A DNA stretch of 64,000 bases from Acidobacteriota bacterium (lineage in GTDB: Bacteria; Acidobacteriota; UBA890; WLXD01), in contig WLXD01000001.1 of assembly GCA_012103255.1 (NCBI GenBank), positions 1,377,501 through 1,441,500 on the forward strand, written 5' to 3'. Position numbers and translations under genes: made by a program. Positions 54,259 through 61,863 of this stretch are shown one piece after another. Under the pieces are notes generated by a model, which was not told where the DNA came from, did no database searches, and saw nothing but the letters and a program-made list of their open reading frames with translations. The number at the start of each line of letters is the position of its first letter. The stretch's first letter is position 1.

Positions 54259-55496
54259 ACGATCTCGACGCGACCCACGACGACCTGGTTCGCGAGTTGG
54301 CCGAAGGAAAACGTCGGTTCCACGCGCTCCCGGATTCATTGAACGCAACCGAGCGGGCCGCCGTTCGCCGTGCGGCCCTGGCGCAGCGTTTCGGGGCCGA
54401 TCTCACGAAGACTGGCGAATACACGCTTGATGCCGAGGCGGCAGCCGATCGGCACTGCGAGAACATGATCGGCGCGACGCAGATTCCGGTTGGCGTCGTG
54501 GGCCCGTTGAGTGTGCGCGGCGACTATGCGGACGGCGACTTCTACGTCCCGTTGGCAACCACGGAAGGCGCGCTTGTGGCTTCGATCAATCGGGGCGCGA
54601 ACGCGATTACGGCGGCGGGCGGTGCTTCGGTACACGTAGAAGACGTCGGCATGACGCGAGCGCCGGTTTTCAAGACCTCGGGGCTTGCCGAGACACGAGA
54701 GTTTTTGGCCTGGGTCGTGGCCAACGAAGACGCGATGCGCGAGGTGGCGGAGGCGACTAGTCGCTACCTGCGGCTGCTGGATGTGAAGACATATGCCATA
54801 GGCACCACCGTGTTCGTCCGCTTCCGCTTCTCTTCAGGCGACGCGATGGGAATGAACATGGCCACGATTGCGTGCGATCGTGTCGTGCATGAACTCGTCG
54901 AAGTTCAGACCGGTGTTCAGTGCATCGCACTATCCGGCAACTACTGCGTGGACAAGAAACCGGCCGCGGTGAATTTCCAGCACGGGCGCGGCAAGCGCGT
55001 GCAGGCCGAGGTCGTTCTCGACGCGAGCGTCTTGCGGAAACTCAAGACAAATGCCGCCGATCTCGTGGAGGTGCAATACCGCAAGAACCTGCTCGGTTCG
55101 ATCGCGGCCGGCGCCACGGGTTACAACGCGCACTTCGCCAACGTGCTAGCAGCGTTCTTCCTGGCCACGGGGCAGGATCCCGCCCATGTTGCCGAAGCGT
55201 CCATGGGAGTCACCACCATCGAAGCTCACGGCGACGACGGCGTGATCGTGTCGGTGTTTCTGCCCGATACTCCGATTGCCGCGGTCGGCGGTGGCACAAC
55301 GCTCGACACCCAACGTGAGGCACTGGCGATCTTGGGAGTGAAAGCCGATCCGGAGCGTCCGGGCGTGGCAGCGCTGCGGCTTGCCGAGATACTGGGGGCG
55401 ACCGTGTTGGCCGGCGAACTTTCGCTCATGGCCGCATTCACCTCGAAGGATCTCGCAGGAGCTCACGAGCGCCTCGGTCGCAGCGCCCAGAGCTGA
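54255..55496 (+). CDS. hmgA: 3-hydroxy-3-methylglutaryl-CoA reductase
   Basis: Reduces HMG-CoA to mevalonate. 413 residues starting at TTG 54255, coupled to fni. Conserved parts: ENMIGATQIPVGVVGPL; PLATTEGALVASINRG with the catalytic Glu; GDAMGMNMATIACD for cofactor; NYCVDKKPAAVN with the catalytic Lys; AGATGYNAHFANVLAAFFLA; and near the end GELSLMAAFTSKDLAGAHERL with the probable catalytic His. Sequence and lack of a C-terminal extension of the bacterial class II kind place it closer to class I (archaeal/eukaryotic-like) reductases. NADPH use is likely but not proven. Confidence 0.94.
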   Translation: MNDLDATHDDLVRELAEGKRRFHALPDSLNATERAAVRRAALAQRFGADLTKTGEYTLDAEAAADRHCENMIGATQIPVGVVGPLSVRGDYADGDFYVPLATTEGALVASINRGANAITAAGGASVHVEDVGMTRAPVFKTSGLAETREFLAWVVANEDAMREVAEATSRYLRLLDVKTYAIGTTVFVRFRFSSGDAMGMNMATIACDRVVHELVEVQTGVQCIALSGNYCVDKKPAAVNFQHGRGKRVQAEVVLDASVLRKLKTNAADLVEVQYRKNLLGSIAAGATGYNAHFANVLAAFFLATGQDPAHVAEASMGVTTIEAHGDDGVIVSVFLPDTPIAAVGGGTTLDTQREALAILGVKADPERPGVAALRLAEILGATVLAGELSLMAAFTSKDLAGAHERLGRSAQS

Positions 55497-55503
55497 TCGT
55501 ACG

Positions 55504-56574
55504 ATGACGTCGCATCGCCGCGCCCGAACTTCTACCCCGGGCAAGCTGATCCTGATGGGCGAGCACGCGGCGGTCTACGGGGCGCCGGCACTTGTCACCG
55601 CAGTCGGCCTCCGAGTGCGGACGGATCTCGAGCGCTCCGCGAGCGCCGCGGTAGAGCTGCAACTGCCGGCACTCGATCACGAAGAGACCATTGATGCCGA
55701 GCGACTGCTGGAATACACCGCCGAGCAGCGCACCGCGTGGAAGGCATTCGCGGCTGAGCCGGACGCCGCCAACTACCAAGCGTTGCAGGACGGTGAGCCC
55801 GCGCGGTTGGCCCGGATTGCTCTTGGGGAGTGCGCGGAGCAGCTCGGTGAACTGCCCGGCACCCGATTGCGCGTAGAGTCCGATCTGCCGATCGGGTCAG
55901 GGTTTGGCAGTTCCGCGGCCGCGGCCGTAGGAGTCGCGAGCGCGGCGATTGCCCTCGGCGGCAGCGACGTTCGCTGGTCTGCAGTGGGGCCGATCGCCAT
56001 GGAGATCGAGCGACGGCAGCACGGTTCCCCCTCAGGTGTCGACGCTGCGACCGTGTTTCACGGGGGCGTACTGGCGGCGATGCGGCACGAGGGCGAGCTG
56101 TCCTTTGAGCCGCTGACGGCGAGAGCCGATCTGCTCCGCGAGTTTCGTGTCGTCCACACCGGAACTCCGGCCGAGGCAACTGGCACCGTGGTTGCCGCTG
56201 TTGGCGAACGCAGGAGGACCGCACGCGAGTGGTTCGAGACCATGCTCACCACGATGGCCGACACTACCGGGCGGTTCGAAGGACTGTTGATCGCGCCCGA
56301 GACCGTCGCCGAGGACCTGATCGACCCGATTCAGGTGTATCAGCGCACTCTCGAGGAAATCGGAGTGGTGCCCGGCCCGGTGGCTGAGCTGGTTCGTCGG
56401 ATCGAGCGTCGTGGCGGGGCGGCCAAGCTGTCGGGCGCTGGTGGCCTGAGCGGAAGCGGCGCCGGGTGCTTGTTGGTCCTGTTGCCCGAAGATGGTGATG
56501 ACCTGATGGATGGGCTCAACGAAGTCGTGGCGCCGTTGGCCGCTGAAGGCATGCGAGTGGAGCAGAAAGCATGA
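55504..56574 (+). CDS. mvk: Mevalonate kinase (GHMP family)
   Basis: Phosphorylates mevalonate at O5. 356 residues from ATG 55504, 7 bases after the reductase. TPGKLILMGEHAAVYGAPAL is the GHMP N-terminal motif, LPIGSGFGSSAAAAVGVAS the ATP loop, RRQHGSPSGVDAATVFHGG carries the catalytic Asp, and AKLSGAGGLSGSGAGCLL the C-terminal motif. Its product would be mevalonate 5-phosphate. There is no phosphomevalonate kinase beside it. Stop overlaps the next start by 4 bases. Confidence 0.92.
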   Translation: MTSHRRARTSTPGKLILMGEHAAVYGAPALVTAVGLRVRTDLERSASAAVELQLPALDHEETIDAERLLEYTAEQRTAWKAFAAEPDAANYQALQDGEPARLARIALGECAEQLGELPGTRLRVESDLPIGSGFGSSAAAAVGVASAAIALGGSDVRWSAVGPIAMEIERRQHGSPSGVDAATVFHGGVLAAMRHEGELSFEPLTARADLLREFRVVHTGTPAEATGTVVAAVGERRRTAREWFETMLTTMADTTGRFEGLLIAPETVAEDLIDPIQVYQRTLEEIGVVPGPVAELVRRIERRGGAAKLSGAGGLSGSGAGCLLVLLPEDGDDLMDGLNEVVAPLAAEGMRVEQKA

Positions 56575-57584
56575 CGCGCGAATGTACGTACGCGGTTGCC
56601 CCCAATATCGCGTTCATCAAGTACTGGGGAGCGACGGACCTGGATAGCGCGCTGCCGCGTAATGCGTCGATCTCCATGACCATGAGCGAGTGCGCGAGCA
56701 CCACATCCGTGCGCTGTCTCGAGCCCGGTCAGCCCGATGAGATCTGGCTCGCCGGGATCGACGGCCTGGTGGCCGCGGAGGGGGCGTTCCGTGACCGCGC
56801 GCTGGCCCACGTAGAGCGCCTCCGCGAGTACGCAGGGGTTGATCATGGACTCGCGGTGGCCACGCGCAACAACTTTCCGGCGGCGGCGGGTATTGCCTCA
56901 TCGGCCTCCGGCTTTGCCGCACTCACGGTCGCCACGCTCGGCGCTCTCGACAAAGAGGTTCCCGCTGCCGAACTCTCGGTGCTGGCACGCCGGTCAGGTT
57001 CTGGTTCGGCGTCGCGATCGGTGATGGGCGGCTACGTGCAGTGGCCTGATGGCGAGGATGCTGAGGGACCTGCCGTGCAGCTCGCGGCCGCGGATCACTG
57101 GGATCTGCGCGACGTCGTGGTGCTCGTGCAGCAAGACGAGAAGAAGGTGTCTTCGCTCGACGGACACCGTCGGGCTCCCTCCAGTCCTCATTTCGAGCGT
57201 CGGCAGGAGCTCCTACCGGATCGGCTCGCAGCGGTTCGGTCCGCAATCGATTCGCGCGACCTGGCCATTCTCGGGCCGGTCATCGAAGAGGACGCCATCG
57301 AACTTCATTTGATCGCGATGTCGTCACGACCGCCCATCTTCTATTGGCTTCCGGCGAGTCTCACAGTGCTGGCGGCGGTTCGGCGTCTGCGCGACCGCGG
57401 TGTGGAGGCCTGGGCCACGCTGGATGCCGGCGCGAATGTTCACGTGATTTGTGCGCCGGCCGCTGAAGAGGCTGTGGTTGCCGAGATGGAGAACCTGGAC
57501 GGCGTACACGGCGTGCTCAGAGATCGTGTGGGCAGCGGGCCCAAGCGACTCGATCGCTCTCTCTTTGCGGTGACCAGTTCATGA
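56571..57584 (+). CDS. Mevalonate-(di)phosphate decarboxylase family, possibly phosphomevalonate decarboxylase
   Basis: A 337-residue GHMP-type decarboxylase. APNIAFIKYWGATD is the N-terminal motif, NNFPAAAGIASSASGFAALT the ATP loop, SGSGSASRSVMGGYVQW carries Ser and Arg of the active site, and TLDAGANVHVIC the catalytic Asp. Usual diphosphomevalonate decarboxylases read KYWGK; here the Lys is Ala. In staphylococcal enzyme structures that lysine contacts the substrate diphosphate, as I recall. With isopentenyl phosphate kinase next, the substrate may be mevalonate 5-phosphate and the product isopentenyl phosphate. A classical diphosphate substrate is not excluded. Confidence 0.85.
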   Translation: MTRECTYAVAPNIAFIKYWGATDLDSALPRNASISMTMSECASTTSVRCLEPGQPDEIWLAGIDGLVAAEGAFRDRALAHVERLREYAGVDHGLAVATRNNFPAAAGIASSASGFAALTVATLGALDKEVPAAELSVLARRSGSGSASRSVMGGYVQWPDGEDAEGPAVQLAAADHWDLRDVVVLVQQDEKKVSSLDGHRRAPSSPHFERRQELLPDRLAAVRSAIDSRDLAILGPVIEEDAIELHLIAMSSRPPIFYWLPASLTVLAAVRRLRDRGVEAWATLDAGANVHVICAPAAEEAVVAEMENLDGVHGVLRDRVGSGPKRLDRSLFAVTSS

Positions 57585-58366
57585 AGCTCGCCGTAGTCAA
57601 ACTCGGTGGCAGCTTGATTACGAACAAGGGCGGCCGTCGATCCGTTAGCCGCAAGGATCTTGCTCGGCTGGCGGATGAGCTGGCTGAGGCGATCGGTCGG
57701 AGTCGACGGCGGTTCTTGATCGGCCATGGGAGCGGTTCGTTCGGACACGTGACTGCGTCCGAGCATGGAGTCCACCAAGGCAAGGCGAGTGCAGCCGGCG
57801 TTTCTGCCACCCAGGGAGTCGCTCGCGAACTCCACGAGATTGTCCTGGACGCCCTGCGCAAAGCTGGCCTGGCAACCTGGTCGGTCGCTCCGTCGAGCAG
57901 CATCGTTACCAAGGACGGTCGGCCGGCCGCGGTAGCCCTCGAGGGGTTGGAGGCCGCGCTGGAATCGAAGTTGGTTGCGGTGACCTACGGGGACGTTGTG
58001 ATGGATCGCAACCAGGGGCATGCGATCTGCTCCACCGAGACCGCGTTGCTGGCGTACTGTCGACGTTTGCGGGCCCGCGGCGTCGGAATTCGTGACGCGT
58101 ACTGGTTCGGCAACACCGACGGTGTGTACGACGCGACAGGAGCCACGGTGAATCGCCTCAGAGCGGCGCAGGCGCCGGCCCTTGCCAGCGCGGTTGGTGG
58201 CTCTGCGGATACGGACGTGACCGGGGGGATGCGTCATCGTCTTGATACCGCCGTTGCATTTGCGCGGATCGGTGTGAGTTCCTGGATTCTCGACGGCGCG
58301 ACTCCGGGCGTCTTGCCGGAGGCGTTGATCGGCAAGTACCGCGGCGGAACCAGGGTCGTCAGCTAG
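57581..58366 (+). CDS. Isopentenyl phosphate kinase
   Basis: Amino-acid kinase fold enzyme making IPP from isopentenyl phosphate and ATP. 261 residues. VVKLGGSLITNKGGR is the N-terminal phosphate loop; LIGHGSGSFGHVTASEHG carries the histidine characteristic of isopentenyl phosphate kinases within GxGSFGH; VTYGDVVMDRN and NTDGVYD follow; and GGSADTDVTGGMRHRLDTA is the ATP site. The start overlaps the decarboxylase by 4 bases. Archaeal and some Chloroflexota mevalonate pathways use this enzyme. Other amino-acid kinases (glutamate, uridylate) are less likely because of the GHGSGSFGH motif and neighbours. Confidence 0.9.
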   Translation: MKLAVVKLGGSLITNKGGRRSVSRKDLARLADELAEAIGRSRRRFLIGHGSGSFGHVTASEHGVHQGKASAAGVSATQGVARELHEIVLDALRKAGLATWSVAPSSSIVTKDGRPAAVALEGLEAALESKLVAVTYGDVVMDRNQGHAICSTETALLAYCRRLRARGVGIRDAYWFGNTDGVYDATGATVNRLRAAQAPALASAVGGSADTDVTGGMRHRLDTAVAFARIGVSSWILDGATPGVLPEALIGKYRGGTRVVS

Positions 58367-58444
58367 CCTTCAGCGCGAAGGGGATGACCCGTAGTCGCGC
58401 TGGGGACATAATGCTCCCTCTGCTTCTTGACCCCTGAGCCTGCT

Positions 58445-59362
58445 ATGTCCCGCATCGACGAGCTTCTGACAACCACGAGCCGGACCTTCGCCCTGTCGAT
58501 CCCGCTGTTGCCGGAGCCGACGCGCGCGCAGCTGGGCATTGCCTACCTGCTCTTCCGGATCGCGGACACCTTCGAGGACGCCACTGCGTGGTCCAACGAG
58601 CGCCGCATCGAGGCGTTGGGCGAGTTCGAAGATCTGCTCGAGAATGGCACCGCCGAGCGTGCGCTCGAGTTGGGCACCGCCTGGGCAGACGGGCGTCCGA
58701 TCGAACACGAGGGCTACCTGGATCTACTCAGGGAAACGCCCGCCGTTATCGAAGCTTTTCAGGAACTTGAGCCCGAGGCGCGCGAGATCATTCGTCGCCA
58801 TACCTTGCGAACGGCGCGCGGCATGGCGCGCTTCGTGGATCGGACTGTGGCCGGCCAGTTGCGGCTCAACGATCTCGAGGATCTCCGCGACTACTGCTAC
58901 GTCGTCGCCGGAATCGTAGGAGAACTGAGTACCGATCTCTTCGTTCTGGGGCGGGGGGCTCTCACCGACATTGCTGACTCCTTGCGGGCGCGCGCGCCAC
59001 GGTTCGGCGAGGCCCTTCAGCTAGTGAATATCCTGAAGGACGCCGCGTTCGACGCAGGCGAAGGGCGCACCTACTTGCCGGCAGAGGTCGATCGCGACGA
59101 AGTGTTCGCGCTTGCCCGCGCGGATCTCGAAATCGCCGCGGACTACACCAATGAATTGCAGGCCGCTGCGGCGCCCCGCGGCATCGTCGCCTTCTGCGCC
59201 TTGCCCGTCCGCCTGGCCTTCGCGGCGCTGGAAGCCGTACATACGCATGGACCCGGCACGAAGGTCACGCGCGAACAGGTGTTCGCGATTGTCGACGCGA
59301 TGAACCGTGCGCTCGACGCCGGGGCCCCGGCCGTTTCGGTGCCGGAGCCCGTCGGCAGCTGA
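58445..59362 (+). CDS. Squalene/phytoene synthase family protein
   Basis: Head-to-head prenyl synthase of 305 residues. The N-terminal SRTFALSIPLLPEP and LLFRIADTFEDATAW (first Asp-rich motif) and DYCYVVAGIVGELSTDLF with LQLVNILKDAAFDAGEGRTYLP (second Asp-rich motif) are clear. It joins two farnesyl or geranylgeranyl diphosphates into squalene or phytoene; sequence alone does not decide. It lies 78 bases after the kinase, so probably the same transcript. The ATG at 58445 was chosen; TTG at 58427 is the alternative. It is the only product-forming gene of the cluster. Confidence 0.9.
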   Translation: MSRIDELLTTTSRTFALSIPLLPEPTRAQLGIAYLLFRIADTFEDATAWSNERRIEALGEFEDLLENGTAERALELGTAWADGRPIEHEGYLDLLRETPAVIEAFQELEPEAREIIRRHTLRTARGMARFVDRTVAGQLRLNDLEDLRDYCYVVAGIVGELSTDLFVLGRGALTDIADSLRARAPRFGEALQLVNILKDAAFDAGEGRTYLPAEVDRDEVFALARADLEIAADYTNELQAAAAPRGIVAFCALPVRLAFAALEAVHTHGPGTKVTREQVFAIVDAMNRALDAGAPAVSVPEPVGS

Positions 59363-59364
59363 CG

Positions 59365-59964
59365 CTAGTCGCGGATGACTTCGACGGTGCCGTAGGGCAC
59401 GGCGCCCCCCTTGCCGTCGATGGCGAAGACACCGCAGTTGTAGCTCATCAGCATGTTCGGGTTCGTGTTGCCCGTACCCGCATGCGTGATCCAGAAGTCG
59501 AAGTAGGTGGTGCTGGCTTTGATCTTCTTCTGCACCAGGCCGATCCACACGCCGGTGAAGGCCACGACATTGCCCGTCACGGTGGCGAACTTCTTCGATT
59601 TTGTCTTGGTCCCCTGCTTGATCTCCACCGTGACGCTGGTGGGCGTGTTCTGCGCCGGCTTGCTCGTGTCCGGGTATTGGCTGAAGCCGCCGGCGCAGCC
59701 AATCTGCAGGTTCTTCTTTGGCACGTTCTTGACCAGGTCGATGAAGTTCTCCGAACGGTCGCTGAACTCATGCACCGGCGGATACCAGCGGATGTGCTTG
59801 TTGGGAAGGTCCTTGATGGCCTCCGAGTTCTCGATCACGACGTTGATCTGCACGGTGCTACTGATCGGTTTGTGACCCTTGGCCGATTGAGCCACTTCCT
59901 GACCGAGCGCCGGGAGCGAAAGAGCCAGTGCGGCGGTTGCGACTGTGTAGTGCGTGAAGTTCAT
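59365..59964 (-). CDS. Secreted protein of unknown function
   Basis: A 199-residue protein with a signal peptide (VATAALALSLPALGQEVAQS). The mature part is rich in Thr, Lys and beta-type sequence and contains two Cys (QIGCAGGFSQYPD and SYNCGVFAIDG) that could bridge. A start with GGGAGA just upstream is clear. I recognise no family. It lies 24 bases after the OmpA-type gene and is likely in its operon. Confidence 0.75.
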   Translation of the reverse strand: MNFTHYTVATAALALSLPALGQEVAQSAKGHKPISSTVQINVVIENSEAIKDLPNKHIRWYPPVHEFSDRSENFIDLVKNVPKKNLQIGCAGGFSQYPDTSKPAQNTPTSVTVEIKQGTKTKSKKFATVTGNVVAFTGVWIGLVQKKIKASTTYFDFWITHAGTGNTNPNMLMSYNCGVFAIDGKGGAVPYGTVEVIRD

Positions 59965-59988
59965 CTCGAATCTCCCTCGGTGTTTCGG

Positions 59989-61251
59989 CTATTCGGCGGA
60001 ATTGAGGCGCAGAACGACCCGGCGATTCTCCTGACGCCCGGCCGCGGTTTCGTTGTCGGCGACCGGGTCGCCGGCGCCTTTGCCCATCGCCTGTAGGCGA
60101 CTCTCGTCGATGCCGTTGTCGGTCAGGTAGCGAACGACGGATTCGGCTCGGCGCTGCGACAGCTCCAGGTTGTGCGCGTCCTCGCCGGTGCTGTCGGTGT
60201 GCCCCTCGATGATCAGTGCGATCTCCGGGTGGTCGGCAAGGGTCTCGACCATCTCCGTGAGAGTGGGGGTCGACTCGGGCCGCAGCACGTCGCTGTCAAC
60301 ATCGAAGTAGATGCCGCGCGTGACGTATTCGCCGGTCTCCATCAGCCCGTCGTAGAGACGGTCGAGGCCGACGGCAATGGTGATCGAGGCGAGATAGGCC
60401 GGGTAGTTGCTGTTTGCCGTGATGCGCAACTCGAGCACATCGCTGCGCGGGAACTTCGCGTTGGGCACCTGAGCCACTCGGGTAGAGCCGGCGTAGAAGA
60501 TGGCGTAGTCGGTGTCGAGGTCCGGCTCGCCGTCCACCTGCAGACGGTACGAGACGATCTCCCCGCGTGGATTCGATGTGTCCGTGGCGCTCGACTGCGG
60601 TCCGCCGTCCCGCGAGTAGATGCCGGGCTGGCGCGACATCGAGACGTAGTGGCCGTCGGCGCGGTTGCCGTCCTTGGTGAAGTAGAGCGACCCCGCTGCG
60701 TTGGCCGTCGCGGAACGGAAATCGATTTCAGCGGTGAAATCGTCGCCTAGCGCCTCGGGGAGCTGGATTCGGACTACGCTGCCTTGCGTTGCCTCGAGCA
60801 CTCGCCGGCCGCCCATCTCCACGATCTGCATGTTGCCGCCCACGAATTCGAGCTGGCGCGCCGGGAAGCGCCCAACGCGCTCCCCGGAGAAGTCCGTCGC
60901 ATAGATCACCCGTCGGCCGGGTGTGTAGTCGTAGTTGCGCCAGACGCCGTCGCCGGGTTCTTCAGACGCTCGCGCCGCTTCCTCGGGGTCGGTAATCGGA
61001 TTCCCGTTGGCATCGGTGATCAGTTCACCGTCTTCGTCAACGAACACCGTGTCCTTGCCGTCCTTGCGCGCTTCCTCGACGCACTCGTCGTCGTTGACCG
61101 CGCAGGTGACGGCGCCCTCGACCATTTCCTCGAGCGCCTTGCTCGCCTCGCGCTTGGCGCGATTGACGATACTCCCGAGCTGCGCTTCTGCTGGTAGCGC
61201 GAAGACCAGAGCGGCGGAAAGCGCCGCGAGTGCGAAGGGGCGTAGTCGCAT
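59989..61251 (-). CDS. OmpA-family outer-membrane or cell-wall-binding protein
   Basis: A 420-residue protein with a signal peptide (ALSAALVFALPAEAQL). Residues 25-90 are charged. The centre (VIYATDFSGERVGRFPARQ to RLQVDGEPDLDTDYAIF) has lectin-like or jelly-roll features. The C-terminal OmpA domain, from YFDVDSDVLRPESTPTL, contains LIIEGHTDSTGEDAHNLELS and RRAESVVRYLTDNGI, which bind peptidoglycan. AGGGGA before the ATG fits a ribosome binding site. Probably links the outer membrane to peptidoglycan. Confidence 0.87.
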   Translation of the reverse strand: MRLRPFALAALSAALVFALPAEAQLGSIVNRAKREASKALEEMVEGAVTCAVNDDECVEEARKDGKDTVFVDEDGELITDANGNPITDPEEAARASEEPGDGVWRNYDYTPGRRVIYATDFSGERVGRFPARQLEFVGGNMQIVEMGGRRVLEATQGSVVRIQLPEALGDDFTAEIDFRSATANAAGSLYFTKDGNRADGHYVSMSRQPGIYSRDGGPQSSATDTSNPRGEIVSYRLQVDGEPDLDTDYAIFYAGSTRVAQVPNAKFPRSDVLELRITANSNYPAYLASITIAVGLDRLYDGLMETGEYVTRGIYFDVDSDVLRPESTPTLTEMVETLADHPEIALIIEGHTDSTGEDAHNLELSQRRAESVVRYLTDNGIDESRLQAMGKGAGDPVADNETAAGRQENRRVVLRLNSAE

Positions 61252-61262
61252 GGTGATTTCCC

Positions 61263-61745
61263 CTAGTTGGTTGGTTCGAAGAAGCGCATGAGTCGCTCGA
61301 GCGGCTCCTTGAGCACGGGCTGAACGGCAGAGTTGGAGCCAAGCCGAACGACGTTGCCGACGAATCGGTTGTGCTCGCGCAGCCAGGCCACCGCGGTTAC
61401 GCCGGAGTCCGGCCGGAACACACCGTCTTCGCGGAGCTCTCGCAGTCGGGCCAGAGGGCCGTCCACGAGCGCGTCAAGAGTCGGTACGGCGGTCTCGGCT
61501 GTGGCCGCGTCGCTTACCCCGTCGAGCGTCTGATTGATCTGTTCGAACACCGTCGTCCAGTTGGCGAGCAGTGCTTCGTCGTCGGCCAGTAGCGCATCGA
61601 GATCCAACGATGCGCTCGCCGCTGGGACCGCTTCTGCGCGGGCGTTCTCGGGTGCGACGCTGTCTTCGGACGCCGGACCGCAGCTCATCGCCAGGAGCGC
61701 GAGCAGGCAGGCTGCGAACCCCACTGATGGTCTCTTGGTCGCCAT
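61263..61745 (-). CDS. Putative lipoprotein
   Basis: A 160-residue protein whose start at 61745 gives MATKRPSVGFAACLLALLAM followed by SCGP, a lipobox with Cys near residue 22. The mature part is helical (WTTVFEQINQTLDGVSD, ARLRELREDGVF). I recognise no family. It ends 11 bases before the OmpA-type gene start and is probably the first gene of that operon. Confidence 0.72.
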   Translation of the reverse strand: MATKRPSVGFAACLLALLAMSCGPASEDSVAPENARAEAVPAASASLDLDALLADDEALLANWTTVFEQINQTLDGVSDAATAETAVPTLDALVDGPLARLRELREDGVFRPDSGVTAVAWLREHNRFVGNVVRLGSNSAVQPVLKEPLERLMRFFEPTN

Positions 61746-61863
61746 GGCGGCCCCCGTTGGTGTCGAAAGCTGGGGCCGAGCGGCCCCTCGATATGGAATG
61801 CCCATACCGGAGATTCCGTTACAGCCGCATTTTGCTTCCGGCCGTGTCACACTCCCTTTCGCT

